Positions 7,301 to 16,966 of a DNA stretch of 64,000 bases are shown here, one piece after another (within the stretch, counting starts at the first letter, position 1; each line of letters starts with the position of its first letter). The notes beneath the pieces were generated by a model. It was not told the origin of the DNA and searched no databases. It was given only the letters and a program-made list of their open reading frames with translations. The position numbers were made by a program, and so were the translations under genes. The DNA is from Myxococcus sp. RHSTA-1-4 (GTDB lineage Bacteria; Myxococcota; Myxococcia; Myxococcales; Myxococcaceae): assembly GCF_020037125.1 (NCBI RefSeq), contig NZ_JAIQDG010000018.1, positions 1 through 64,000 on the forward strand, read 5' to 3'.

Positions 7301-9031
7301 ATGCACCCAAGGATTCCCCTGCTGCTCGCTGTTGCCTTCTGCATCAGCGCCTGTCCCAAAGGTCCGCCAGCCGATGCCCGCCGGGCCCTCACCGAGCAGC
7401 AGCAGCTCGCCGCCGACGTGAAGGAACTGTCCACGCAGGCGGAGGCGCTCCTGGAGGCGCAGCACCGGCTCGTCTGGGTGTTCTGGACGGAGGGCCGCCA
7501 CGTGGACGTCGCCGGGACGTACGCGGGCAAGGAGACGCTGTTCAGCGTCGAGAACATCCGGAAGATAGACCGGCTCCGGCAGCTCACGCAGGACCCGCGC
7601 GAGGTGCGGGCCCTCACCGCGCTGCACTCACACTTCGCGGGGGAGTACCTCTCCCGCGCGCTGGCCGAGTTCAACGACGCGGCGGCCAACCTGGAGGCCT
7701 CCCTCACCTTCACGGTGGACGGGAAGGAGCTGCGCTACCGGAACCTGGAGCGGCTGCTCGCCAACGAGCGCTCGGTGGCGAAGCGGCGGGCCATGTACGC
7801 CGCGGCCACGCCCGCGATTGAACGGCTCAACCAGACGCTGCGGCGCCGCGAGGAGCGCGCGGAGCAGCTCGTGCGCGAGCTGGGCTTCGCCTCCTACGAG
7901 GCCTTCGGCAGCGAGCTGCGGCAGGCGGACCTGGGGCGGCTGAGCGTGCTGGCGGAGGAAATCCTCCAGGCCACGCAGGGGCCGTACCGCGTGGTGATGG
8001 AGCGGCTGAGCCAGCGCGAGCTGGGCATGCCCTTCAAGGACATCACCCGCGCGGACATCCCCCGGCTGTTCCGCTCGCGCGAGGTGGAGGAGGCTTTTCC
8101 CAAGGGCGAGTCGCTGCTCAAGGCGCACGGGACGCTGGCGGGGATGAGCATCGACCTGGGTGAGATGGCCAACGTGAAGATTGATTCACGCGACATCCAG
8201 GGGAAGAGCTCGCGCCCGCTGGCGCTGGCGGTGCGGGTGCCGGACGACGTGCGGCTGTCCTTCAAGCCGGGCTCGGGCGTGCTGCACCAGGGCCGGGTGC
8301 TGCACGAGTTCGGACACATGCTGCACGCGGCCTTCACGAAGGAGCCGCGCTTCGAGCTGGCGCGGCTGGGCAACCCCACGGTGGGCAAGGCGTACTCGGC
8401 GCTCTTCGCGGACCTGGTGGAGGACCCGGTGTGGCTGGAGGAGCACGCGGGCGTGGCGGGCGAGCAGCGCGCGAAGTACCTGGCGGCCTCCAGCGCGCAC
8501 AAGCTGTACCTCATCCGCCACGCGGCGGGCCGGCTGCTGTACCAGCTGGAGCTGCACCGGCGAGCGGACGCGGACCCGCTGGAGCTGTACCGCGAGGTCA
8601 TGTCGCGCACGGACGACATCCCGATGACGGACGAGGACGTGGTGCGCTACCTCGTGGACCAGGAGGACTTCTTCCAGTCCGCGGACAGCTTCCGCGCGTG
8701 GTTCCTGGCGGGCCAGCTCCAGGCGCAGCTCAAGGCACGCTTCGGCCCGGCGTGGTGGCGCGCCCCGCAGTCCGGCGCCTTCCTCAAGGAGCTGTGGGCC
8801 AAGGGCAACGCGCTGTCCGCGCGCGAGGTGGCCGAGGCGATTGGCGAGAAGGGCATCGAGCCGGACGTGCTGCTCCTGCGCCTGGGCACCACGCTGCAGG
8901 TGCCCATGAAGCTGAACCTGGAAGGCGTGGAGGACGCCATCCTCCCCGCGGCGCCGGGCCTGGAGGGCTTCACCCAGCCGCCTCCGCCGCCGGGCCTGGA
9001 GGAGTTCACGGGCTCCGGCGACGGCCGCTGA
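7301..9031 (+). CDS. M3-like (oligoendopeptidase) zinc metallopeptidase lipoprotein
   Basis: Predicted 576-residue secreted lipoprotein. Seen: a hydrophobic leader with lipobox-like CISAC at about residue 20, long helical segments, and the zinc motif HEFGH (H335-H339) inside RVLHEFGHMLHAAF, followed by a downstream Glu-rich VEDPVWLEEHAG helix. This layout fits the M3/oligoendopeptidase F fold, which cleaves short peptides. ATG 7301 has GAGG 6 nt upstream; ATG 7289 is an in-frame alternative. The C-terminus is Pro/Gly rich. The start is only 30 bp from the divergent epmA start. Substrate unknown; M2 or M32-like assignment is less likely but not excluded. Confidence 0.78.
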   Translation: MHPRIPLLLAVAFCISACPKGPPADARRALTEQQQLAADVKELSTQAEALLEAQHRLVWVFWTEGRHVDVAGTYAGKETLFSVENIRKIDRLRQLTQDPREVRALTALHSHFAGEYLSRALAEFNDAAANLEASLTFTVDGKELRYRNLERLLANERSVAKRRAMYAAATPAIERLNQTLRRREERAEQLVRELGFASYEAFGSELRQADLGRLSVLAEEILQATQGPYRVVMERLSQRELGMPFKDITRADIPRLFRSREVEEAFPKGESLLKAHGTLAGMSIDLGEMANVKIDSRDIQGKSSRPLALAVRVPDDVRLSFKPGSGVLHQGRVLHEFGHMLHAAFTKEPRFELARLGNPTVGKAYSALFADLVEDPVWLEEHAGVAGEQRAKYLAASSAHKLYLIRHAAGRLLYQLELHRRADADPLELYREVMSRTDDIPMTDEDVVRYLVDQEDFFQSADSFRAWFLAGQLQAQLKARFGPAWWRAPQSGAFLKELWAKGNALSAREVAEAIGEKGIEPDVLLLRLGTTLQVPMKLNLEGVEDAILPAAPGLEGFTQPPPPPGLEEFTGSGDGR

Positions 9032-9044
9032 GCCCCTGAGACGG

Positions 9045-9083
9045 CGAAGGCCCCCGCCCTGCTCGTGAGGACGGAGGCCTTCG
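9045..9083. terminator. Strong hairpin between convergent genes, probable bidirectional terminator
   Basis: Outer arms CGAAGGCC (9045-9052) and GGCCTTCG (9076-9083), continued inward by CCG/CGG and CCT/AGG pairs separated by single mismatches, giving about 14 paired bases and a 7-nt loop. It sits between the ends of two convergent genes (9031 and 9109). There is no long T-tract on either side, so termination is inferred from position and stability. Confidence 0.6.
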
Positions 9084-9108
9084 TATCAGTCGAGCAACGC
9101 GCCCGGGG

Positions 9109-10167
<1,059 letters not shown>

Positions 10168-10361
10168 TGCTAGTCAGCGCCTCCGTGGCCGCCTCGGCAG
10201 CCGGTCAACCCGCACCGCCACCCACTCCTCTTAAGAACGTGGCACCCACGACGAAAACGCGCCCGCCTTCGCCCGGCTGCCTGCTCGTAAGATGCCAGTT
10301 TCACTGGCCATTGCCTAGCCGCCTGCCTGCCTGACGGCCTGATACCGCAGCGTAACGGACG

Positions 10362-11162
10362 TCAGCCCCAGCGGCTCACCAATCGCTCGCGGTCCAGCAG
10401 GCGGATGCTGGCCCACAGGAGGATGGCGTCCAGTACCAGCACCACCGCGCCCTGGAGGGCGTAGTAGCCCAGCCCCGCCTTGAGGAAACCGGCCACCTGC
10501 CCGCCCACCATCCCGACGATGGGCAGCACCACCAGGGCGGACAACTGCTGCGCCATCCGCGCCTCGCTCACCCGCGCGGAGATGAGCACCGCCACGCCGT
10601 TGCCGAAGAAGGCGAACAGCGGGGCGATGACGAACACACCGAAGGTCCACAGCGCGTCCGGCATCAGCGGCATCTTCACCAGCGGCCACGCGACGACGTC
10701 CACGCCCACGCAGAAGAAGACGAAGGCCACCCACGTAATCGCCACCGCGGGCACCAGCGCCGCCAGGCTCTTGCCCGTCACCAGCTCCGCGGCCGTCACC
10801 GGCGAGGCCAGCAGCGGCTCCAGCGTGCGCCGCTCCTTCTCGCCCGCCACGCTCTGCGAGGCGATGAGGATGGGGACGAACACCGGCATCACCAGGAACA
10901 TGCCGAACCAGTCGGTGAGCGTCTTGTCGATGAGGAAGCGCGCCGCGCTCGCCCCCAAGGGCAGCGAGGGGTCATAGAAGAGCGCCACGCTGCGCAGGTC
11001 CGCGTGGTTGGGCGTCCGCACGTAGGACCACACGACGCCGATGGGCACCAGCACCATGACGGTGGGCAGCACCGCCATGGACACCAGCAGCCCCACGTTC
11101 TTGCGCAGGTCCAGGAAGTCCTTCCAGAACACCGCCAGGGCCCGCCGCGGACGGAACGCCAT
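10362..11162 (-). CDS. ABC-2 type transporter permease (NatB-like)
   Basis: 266-residue integral membrane protein with about six hydrophobic segments and the ABC-2 permease signature region (SVAGEKERRTLEPLLASPVTAAELVTGK) near its centre, where the conserved Glu-rich loop meets the ATPase. Starts at ATG 11162, 3 bp after the ATPase stop, so the two genes are surely co-translated. With the ATPase it would form a dimeric exporter. The substrate is unknown; the upstream glycosyltransferase of the same operon suggests a lipid-linked or envelope substrate, but that is inference. Confidence 0.85.
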   Translation of the reverse strand: MAFRPRRALAVFWKDFLDLRKNVGLLVSMAVLPTVMVLVPIGVVWSYVRTPNHADLRSVALFYDPSLPLGASAARFLIDKTLTDWFGMFLVMPVFVPILIASQSVAGEKERRTLEPLLASPVTAAELVTGKSLAALVPAVAITWVAFVFFCVGVDVVAWPLVKMPLMPDALWTFGVFVIAPLFAFFGNGVAVLISARVSEARMAQQLSALVVLPIVGMVGGQVAGFLKAGLGYYALQGAVVLVLDAILLWASIRLLDRERLVSRWG

Positions 11163-11165
11163 GGG

Positions 11166-12083
11166 CTACCCCCTCCCCTCGCGCAGCAGCTCCAGGTAGA
11201 CCTCTTCCAGCGGCCGCTGGGCCGGCACCGCGCTGTGCACCCGCGCGCCCGCGCCCACCAGGCACGCCACCACGTCCGGCGCGTGCGCCTCGTCCGCCAG
11301 CATGACGCGCAGCCGCGCCCCTTCCGCCAGCACGTTGGGGGCGAAGGGCAGCGACGTCAGCACGTTGCGGTAGCGCTCCGCCTCGCCGTCCACGCGCACG
11401 TCCAGCGCGTGCCCCGCCCGCCGCAGTTCCTTCACGGGGCCGATGGCCAGCAGCCGCCGCTTCACCACGGCGACGCGCTCGCACAGGCGCTCCACCTCCG
11501 CCAGGTTGTGCGAGCACAGGACGATGGTGCGCCCCTCCGACGCCAGCTCCGCCACCGCGTCGCGCACCGTGCGCGCGGACTCCGGGTCCAGCCCGCTGGT
11601 GGGCTCATCCAGGAAGATGACCTTCGGGTCGTGCACCAGCGTGCGGACGATGGCCAGCTTCTGGCGCATGCCCTTGGAGAAGCCGCCCACCGGCTCCTCC
11701 TCGCGCCCGCCCAGCCCGAAGCGCTCCAGGTAGTGCAGCGCGCGCGGCCACGCCCTGGCCTCATCCAGTTCGTGCAGCTTCATGAAGAAGCGCAGGTTCT
11801 CCCGCGCGGTGAGCCTGTCATAGAGGCCGGGCTGCTCCGTGAGCAGGCCCACCACCTTGCGCAGCGGCTCGCCGTCGCCGTCCACGGGGTGGCCCCACAC
11901 GGTGGCCTCGCCCTCGCTGGGGCGCAGGAGGCCGGTGAGCATGCGCACCGTGGTCGTCTTTCCCGCGCCGTTGGGCCCGAGCAGGCCGAACACCTCGCCG
12001 GGCCGCACGTGGAAGGAGAGCCCCTCCACGGCGGTGCGCTCGCCGAAGCGCTTGCCCAGTCCCTCGACGTGGATGCCGCTCAA
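11166..12083 (-). CDS. ABC transporter ATP-binding protein
   Basis: 305-residue ATPase. Seen: Walker A GPNGAGKTT (about 36-44), the variant signature GFSKGMRQKLAI usual in ABC-2 (NatA/CcmA-type) ATPases, Walker B VIFLDEPTSGLDP, and the switch His in VLCSHN. The C-terminal extension after about 220 matches the DUF4162-like region. No ATG lies at a plausible position: translation must begin at TTG 12083, overlapping the TGA of the glycosyltransferase gene as TTGA. The overlap at one end and the 3-bp gap at the other place it in a three-gene operon with the glycosyltransferase and permease. Confidence 0.88.
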   Translation of the reverse strand: MSGIHVEGLGKRFGERTAVEGLSFHVRPGEVFGLLGPNGAGKTTTVRMLTGLLRPSEGEATVWGHPVDGDGEPLRKVVGLLTEQPGLYDRLTARENLRFFMKLHELDEARAWPRALHYLERFGLGGREEEPVGGFSKGMRQKLAIVRTLVHDPKVIFLDEPTSGLDPESARTVRDAVAELASEGRTIVLCSHNLAEVERLCERVAVVKRRLLAIGPVKELRRAGHALDVRVDGEAERYRNVLTSLPFAPNVLAEGARLRVMLADEAHAPDVVACLVGAGARVHSAVPAQRPLEEVYLELLREGRG

Positions 12084-14428
12084 TCGACGGTCACCAGGAC
12101 GAACTTGTTGTTGATGTCCCGGTCGATGGGGGTGACGACCTTGTCGGCGCCCACCGCGTTGCGAAGCAGGTTGAGGCGGTTGTGCTCCACCAGCACCCAC
12201 TCGCGGCCGGGCCGCGCGGCCAGGTTGCGCATGCGGGTGTTGGCGTCGCTGCTGCGGTACTGCTCCACCGTGTTGCGCGAGTAGAGCGTCTCGCCGCGCC
12301 AGTTCATCATGTACGCGACGATGGGCTCGTCCGCCTTGCGCTGCGCGTAGTACCGCCAGAAGAGGTCGCGCTGCGTCCAATGGTGGGACAGGTCCACCCA
12401 GTGGCTCCAGTTGAACCAGAGGGCCACGCCCGCCGCGAGCGCCCAGAAGGTGCCGAACAGCATCACCCGCGCCCGCAGCAGCGCCGCCACCACGGCCATG
12501 GCGCCGGCCACCGCGAAGGTGAAGCCCAGGGAGCTCTTGATGTTGACGGGCTCGGACAGCGCCTTGAGCAGCGAGTCCTCCGCCACCGGCTTGTCGAAGC
12601 CGCGCGCGGCGAGCGCCACGCCCACCACCGCCAGCAGCCCCGCCAGGGTCTGCAAGCTGGCGCGGCCCTCCGTCCCCGGACGCGTGGACTGCCAGCCCAG
12701 GAAGGCGGCCACGCCCACCAGCGCCAGCCCCATCAGCGCCGTCGCGGACACCTGCGCCTGCGACGCCACCGCGCCCAGGGTGGCCACGCCCAGCAGCAGC
12801 AGGAGCAGCGCCACCGCGCGCGCGCCCGGAGAAACCCTGGCCTTGGGGCGGGGCGCGAAGGCGTCGAAGGACAGGTACACGCCGAAGGCCAGCAGCACCA
12901 GCGTCACCAGGTCCCCCGTCCACAGCGGGCGCGAGGCGAAGAAGGCGATGGGCTTCGACACCAGGTCCTGCGGGTAGGGCCGGTCGTAGTTGTAGACGAA
13001 CAGGTCGGTGAAGTTCTTCGGGTTCTCCGACAGGTCCTTGCCCACCAGGATGAAGAGGACGAGGCCGAAGATGAGGCTCACCGCGTGGGCGGAGATGCCC
13101 TCCTCCCAGAGCCGGTCGGCGAACAGCGCCAGCAGGATGGCCATGCCCGGCAGCACGGGGAAGACGTAGTGGTGGAACTTGGTGGCGCTGGAGGCCAGCA
13201 GCCAGAAGGAGAAGGCCACCCACAGCACGGCGATGATGGCCAGGTGGTCCGCCTTCTTCTCCGAGCGCAGCTTCAGGCGCGCCACCACGGCGAAGGCGCC
13301 GGGCAGCAGGGCCACCCAGGGGAAGATGGCGAAGCCGCCCTGCTCGATGAAGTAGATGAAGGTGCCGCCCGGCGTCGTGGTGTGCACGCCCGCGGTGAGG
13401 CGGTTCAGGTGGTCGTGGACGAAGAAGCGGTACCAGAAGAGCTTGCCCTCGTCGTCCACGCTCTCGAAGAGGGACATCGTGACGTACCAGGGCGCCGCCA
13501 CCGCGAGGAAGACGAGGATGCCCGTGCCCAGGTGCATCCGGTACATCTGCCCCCACAGCACCGGCATGGGCTGGCGGCCCTCTCGCACGTCCTTACGGAA
13601 GCCGCGTTTCATCAACCACTTGAGGTGCGCGTCCACGCTGGCGCCATCCCAGGGGATGACGGACAGCGCCGCGTACAGCACCAGGATGACGGCGGGCAGG
13701 CCCACGCCGAGCAGGCCCTTGGCCAGCGTGGACAGGCCGGCGAAGAAGTAGAAGCCGTACCACCACGCGGCGCGGTGCTTCGTCGTCTCATCCAGCTGGC
13801 CGATGAGCGCGCACGCCATGGCGCAGATGAAGGTGGTGACGAAGGGCGTGTCCGTCACCGTCTGCCGGGTGAGCAGGAAGTACAGCGGCATGGTGGCCAG
13901 GATGAAGCCGGTGGCCAGGCCCGCGCGCCGGCTCACCACCCGCGCCACCGCCAGCGACAGCAGCGCCACGGCGGTGATGCTCAGCAGGGCGAAGGGCACG
14001 CGCATGCCCCACTCGGTGAACAGGCCCAGCGCGCCTTCCGAGCGCAGGGTGCCCGCCACCTGCATGCCCAGCGCCTGCATCCACATGGTGAGGGGCGGCT
14101 TGGAGAAGAACCACGAGCCTTCCCAGTAGGGGTACACGTAGTCGCGGCGGACAATCATCATCCGCGCCACCTCGCCGTAGTGCGTCTCCCAGCAGTCCCA
14201 GAGCCCCACCGCCCCCAGGTAGGGCAGGAAGAGCAGGGCCGCGAAGCCGGCCGTGGCCACCACGACGCGCGTGCTGAACGGCAGCGCCAGCCACCGCGTC
14301 ATCCACTTCGCCGAGAGGGTCTCCTTCCCGAGGATGGCCTCGGTGAAGGTCTGCTCGCGCTGCTGTTCGCCTTCGCTCGCCACGGGCTGAAGCTCCTTGA
14401 GTCTTTTCGGGCGGTTGGCCCGCGCCAT
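12080..14428 (-). CDS. GT39/ArnT-like multi-spanning membrane glycosyltransferase
   Basis: 782-residue protein with about a dozen hydrophobic segments. Seen: the early periplasmic-loop motif WDCWETHYGEVARMM with the acidic residues typical of GT-C enzymes, then VYPYWEGSWFFSKPPLTMW matching the ArnT/PMT pattern of Lys-Pro-Pro-Leu, and a soluble C-terminal tail. Such enzymes transfer a sugar from a polyprenyl-phosphate donor to an acceptor facing the periplasm, for example lipid A or protein. ATG 14428 is chosen: a strong promoter lies just upstream, leaving a very short leader and no Shine-Dalgarno sequence. First gene of the operon with the ABC exporter. Donor and acceptor cannot be told. Confidence 0.8.
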   Translation of the reverse strand: MARANRPKRLKELQPVASEGEQQREQTFTEAILGKETLSAKWMTRWLALPFSTRVVVATAGFAALLFLPYLGAVGLWDCWETHYGEVARMMIVRRDYVYPYWEGSWFFSKPPLTMWMQALGMQVAGTLRSEGALGLFTEWGMRVPFALLSITAVALLSLAVARVVSRRAGLATGFILATMPLYFLLTRQTVTDTPFVTTFICAMACALIGQLDETTKHRAAWWYGFYFFAGLSTLAKGLLGVGLPAVILVLYAALSVIPWDGASVDAHLKWLMKRGFRKDVREGRQPMPVLWGQMYRMHLGTGILVFLAVAAPWYVTMSLFESVDDEGKLFWYRFFVHDHLNRLTAGVHTTTPGGTFIYFIEQGGFAIFPWVALLPGAFAVVARLKLRSEKKADHLAIIAVLWVAFSFWLLASSATKFHHYVFPVLPGMAILLALFADRLWEEGISAHAVSLIFGLVLFILVGKDLSENPKNFTDLFVYNYDRPYPQDLVSKPIAFFASRPLWTGDLVTLVLLAFGVYLSFDAFAPRPKARVSPGARAVALLLLLLGVATLGAVASQAQVSATALMGLALVGVAAFLGWQSTRPGTEGRASLQTLAGLLAVVGVALAARGFDKPVAEDSLLKALSEPVNIKSSLGFTFAVAGAMAVVAALLRARVMLFGTFWALAAGVALWFNWSHWVDLSHHWTQRDLFWRYYAQRKADEPIVAYMMNWRGETLYSRNTVEQYRSSDANTRMRNLAARPGREWVLVEHNRLNLLRNAVGADKVVTPIDRDINNKFVLVTVD

Positions 14429-14444
14429 CGGCACGGGCCGCGGA

Positions 14445-14473
14445 CTTATATCCCCGCCGCCCCCGCCGGTCGA
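14445..14473 (-). promoter_or_regulatory. Sigma70-type promoter of the glycosyltransferase operon
   Basis: Reading the minus strand, TCGACC (14473-14468) and TATAAG (14450-14445) are 17 bp apart, matching consensus -35 and -10 elements at 4 and 5 of 6 positions in otherwise very GC-rich sequence. The expected transcript start is near 14437, about 10 nt before the ATG at 14428. Confidence 0.55.
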
Positions 14474-14515
14474 CCACCGCCACGAGGCCACCGTCGTGTC
14501 CCGGGGTGCGCGCCA

Positions 14516-14535
14516 TTGTGCAGGAGCCTGCACAA
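14516..14535. promoter_or_regulatory. 20-bp palindrome between divergent genes, candidate operator
   Basis: Perfect 9-bp arms TTGTGCAGG (14516-14524) and CCTGCACAA (14527-14535) with a 2-bp centre, in the 230-bp region between the glycosyltransferase operon and the gene at 14659. The same nonamer TTGTGCAGG occurs at 20605-20613 upstream of the FHA gene. This looks like a dimeric repressor site; no regulator is identified. Confidence 0.45.
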
Positions 14536-14658
14536 GGAGGGGAGCCCAACCCCGCGAAAGCCCGCCCGGCGGCCGGGGGCACGGGCCTTGTAACAGCCGC
14601 CCTCGCCGGCCCTTCCCGACCTTCTTCCCCGACCGGGCCGCGCCATCGAGGAGGCATC

Positions 14659-15927
14659 ATGCTCGTTCCAGCCGTGGCCCTGGGTTGTGCCCTCCTGCTC
14701 GCACAGACAGGAGGCGAGGCGGACCTCGGGCCCCGGGTGGGCGACGTCCTGCCCCGGCTGGAGGTGGAGCCCGCCGGCCCGCCCGTCATCCAGCCTCCCG
14801 CCTCGCCCCTGCCCGTGCAGCACTGGCAGGCGCCCACGGTGTGCCTGACGCTGCCACCGACGAAGGCCGTGCCCTCCGGGAAGTGGCGGGCACAGTGCGA
14901 CGCTGGCTCCAGGCGGTGCCTGGTGGCGCCCCAGCACGAGCTGGACTCGGAGGGCGTGGAGACGGAGCGCCCGCTGGAGCGGGTGACGTACTGCGCGGAC
15001 GAGGGCTACGTCTCCGAGTCGGCGCTGATGAAGACGTACCGGCTGGAACCCGCGGTGGCCGACGCGCCGCCCGGCTGGTACCGCGACGAGCGCGGGCGGG
15101 TGATGCAGTTCAACTTCGACCTGAACCGGCGCCTCTGGCTGGGAGGCGCGTGGGCGCCGCTCTGGCGCGAAGGGCAGACGGAGGGCCGCATGCGCGCGGA
15201 CTTCGGAATCTCCGTGGAGGTCCCTGGCGAGGGCCGGCGCCTGCACCGGCTCCGCTTCCTGGAGACGGAGCTGTACCTGGGCGAGCCCGGCTTCGACGCC
15301 ACGGCGATGCGCTACGACTTCAGCGTGGAGCGGAACGAGCCGCTCTTCCGGGTGACGACCTTCTTCGGCGAGCCCCGGCGGCACGACATCCACATCAACC
15401 TGGGCCTGTGGATGGAGGTGCTGCGCGCGGAGGAACTGGAGCGCGACGGCACGGAGGCGGGCTTCCTCACCTGGGGTGCCGTGCACGCCACGCTGGACCT
15501 GTGGCACTCGAAGGACCTGGTGTCCTACGTGCGCGTGCGCGCCGGCCCGTCCGTGGAGCGCGACTACAAGAACGGCTTCAGCACGCTGGTGCCGGGCGCG
15601 GCGCTGGAGGGCGACCTGACGTTGGACCGGGACGGCTTCCATCACCTGCGCCTGGGCGTGGAGGCGGAGAAGGTGCTGCTGGCCCCGTCGGTGGAGGGCC
15701 GCCCGCTGCGCCCGGAGCGGCTGCGCGTGAGCGCCGGCTACGAGCTCATCCTCCTGGCCATCAACGACCAGCCGCTGAGCCTCGTGGTGGACGGACGCGG
15801 CGCGTGGCGCAGCGACCTGGCGAACGTGCCGGCGCGGTGGGAGTGGTCCGCCGCCGCGGGCCTGCGCTTCTCGCTGTGGGCCCCGGCGCGCCGCTCGGCG
15901 CCCATGGCTCCGGCCGCGAGGGAGTAG
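14659..15927 (+). CDS. Secreted protein of unknown function, possible outer-membrane beta-barrel (paralogue of next gene)
   Basis: 422 residues, not recognised as a named family. Seen: a signal-peptide-like start (MLVPAVALGCALLLAQTGGE), a Pro-rich linker, a Cys-containing N-terminal region, then a long stretch of alternating polar/apolar strands rich in Trp, Tyr and Arg, compatible with a beta-barrel (for example MRYDFSVERN, LFRVTTFFGE, HLRLGVEAEKVLLA). Its last 60 residues share the pattern LLA-[IV]-[ND]-DQP, a Trp-rich strand and a -AAGL- ending with the next gene. ATG 14659 has an excellent GAGGAGG 5 nt upstream. It is followed after 4 bp by that paralogue, so both are co-transcribed. Confidence 0.7.
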   Translation: MLVPAVALGCALLLAQTGGEADLGPRVGDVLPRLEVEPAGPPVIQPPASPLPVQHWQAPTVCLTLPPTKAVPSGKWRAQCDAGSRRCLVAPQHELDSEGVETERPLERVTYCADEGYVSESALMKTYRLEPAVADAPPGWYRDERGRVMQFNFDLNRRLWLGGAWAPLWREGQTEGRMRADFGISVEVPGEGRRLHRLRFLETELYLGEPGFDATAMRYDFSVERNEPLFRVTTFFGEPRRHDIHINLGLWMEVLRAEELERDGTEAGFLTWGAVHATLDLWHSKDLVSYVRVRAGPSVERDYKNGFSTLVPGAALEGDLTLDRDGFHHLRLGVEAEKVLLAPSVEGRPLRPERLRVSAGYELILLAINDQPLSLVVDGRGAWRSDLANVPARWEWSAAAGLRFSLWAPARRSAPMAPAARE

Positions 15928-15931
15928 CCGC

Positions 15932-16855
15932 GTGCTCGCGCTCGGCCTGGCGTTGCTACTCACCTCCACGGCGCTCCCGCCGCGCGACGCGCACGCGGCC
16001 CCCTCGGTGCTCGAAGCGCACGTGGCTCTGGAAACAGGCGCCGCGGAGTGCCTCCCCGTGGACGCGCGCGGTGAGCCCTACCCCATCTGCTTCGACCCGG
16101 GGGACGGGCTGGTGCTGGGCACGGGGGGCCGGCTGCGGGACGGAGAAGGGGCGCCGTCTCTGCGGGCCGGCGTCCACATCCGCACGGGGCGCACCAGCCG
16201 GAGCAAGGGCACGCCCTGGTTCAACAGTCACCGCCTGCTGGGCCTGGAGGCCTGGGGCGGCGAGCAGCGCGGGCTCACCTTCACCGTGTACGACGGCACC
16301 CTGCGCCGGCACCTGGAGGAGGGCTTCATCCTGGTGCCCACCGCGCGCCCGCTGCGCATCCCCTTCCCCTTCGACGTGACGCTGGCGCCCCGCGTGGGTC
16401 ACCTGGAGCGGCGCGTGTGGGAAGGCCCCGGCTGGACGCTGGAGACGGTGCGCGCCGGCCTGCTGCTGGACCCGGTGCGCTCGGAGACGGGGCGGGTGTG
16501 GCTGGGCGTGGGGCCCGTGGCCAGCCACACGCTGCGGCGCTCGCCCGACGGCGCCGAGCACACCGTGTCCCCCTTCACGACGCTGATGCTCGACACGGGC
16601 GTGGAGTCCGAGGACGGGCTGTGGGCGCTGCGCGCGTCGGGGCTCGCGGGGTGGAGCCTCGGTTTCGAGAATGGGACGTTCTTCCGCGCTCGGGCCGAGG
16701 CCGGCCTGGAGCGCGTGCTGCTGGCGGTGGAGGACCAGCCGGTGGTGCTCCAGCTCTCCGGCGCATACACACACCGGGACGCGGGACTCTCACGGCGGAG
16801 CGAATGGACGGCGGGCGCGGGGCTCGCGGTGCGCGCCTTCAGCGCCCGGTGGTGA
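15932..16855 (+). CDS. Secreted protein of unknown function, paralogue of preceding gene
   Basis: 307 residues with GTG start, 4 bp after the preceding stop. Seen: a hydrophobic leader with a likely signal-peptidase site near DAHAA (about residues 20-24), an Asp/Gly-rich N-terminal region with a Cys pair (C40, C53), then strand-like amphipathic segments. The C-terminal motif LLAVEDQPVVLQLSGAY, then WTAGAGLAVRAFSARW, parallels LLAINDQPLSLVVDGRG and WSAAAGLRFSLW of the neighbour. It is shorter by about 115 residues. A pair of related outer-membrane proteins is the best inference; no function can be assigned. Confidence 0.68.
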   Translation: MLALGLALLLTSTALPPRDAHAAPSVLEAHVALETGAAECLPVDARGEPYPICFDPGDGLVLGTGGRLRDGEGAPSLRAGVHIRTGRTSRSKGTPWFNSHRLLGLEAWGGEQRGLTFTVYDGTLRRHLEEGFILVPTARPLRIPFPFDVTLAPRVGHLERRVWEGPGWTLETVRAGLLLDPVRSETGRVWLGVGPVASHTLRRSPDGAEHTVSPFTTLMLDTGVESEDGLWALRASGLAGWSLGFENGTFFRARAEAGLERVLLAVEDQPVVLQLSGAYTHRDAGLSRRSEWTAGAGLAVRAFSARW

Positions 16856-16931
16856 AGTGAAGCGCCTCCGCCCGCGCTGAAACATCCACTCGCGACGACC
16901 AGCCCTGGCATCAGGGTCCGTATCACCGTCA

Positions 16932-16956
16932 GGAGGGCACATTTCCCGCGCCCTCC
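16932..16956 (+). promoter_or_regulatory. Hairpin in leader of the MpaB-like gene
   Basis: Arms GGAGGGC (16932-16938) and GCCCTCC (16950-16956) around an 11-nt loop, 10 bp upstream of the ATG at 16967. The left arm includes AGGAGGG, a perfect Shine-Dalgarno sequence, but too far (about 28 nt) from that ATG to serve it in linear form. Folding the hairpin would bring this region close to the start codon; the effect is unknown. Confidence 0.35.
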
Positions 16957-16966
16957 GGGACCCAAC

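Noticed and set aside
12182..14593. 803-codon plus-strand open frame over the glycosyltransferase gene
   Set aside because: Antisense shadow of a membrane-protein gene; translated product is His/Gln/Arg-rich.
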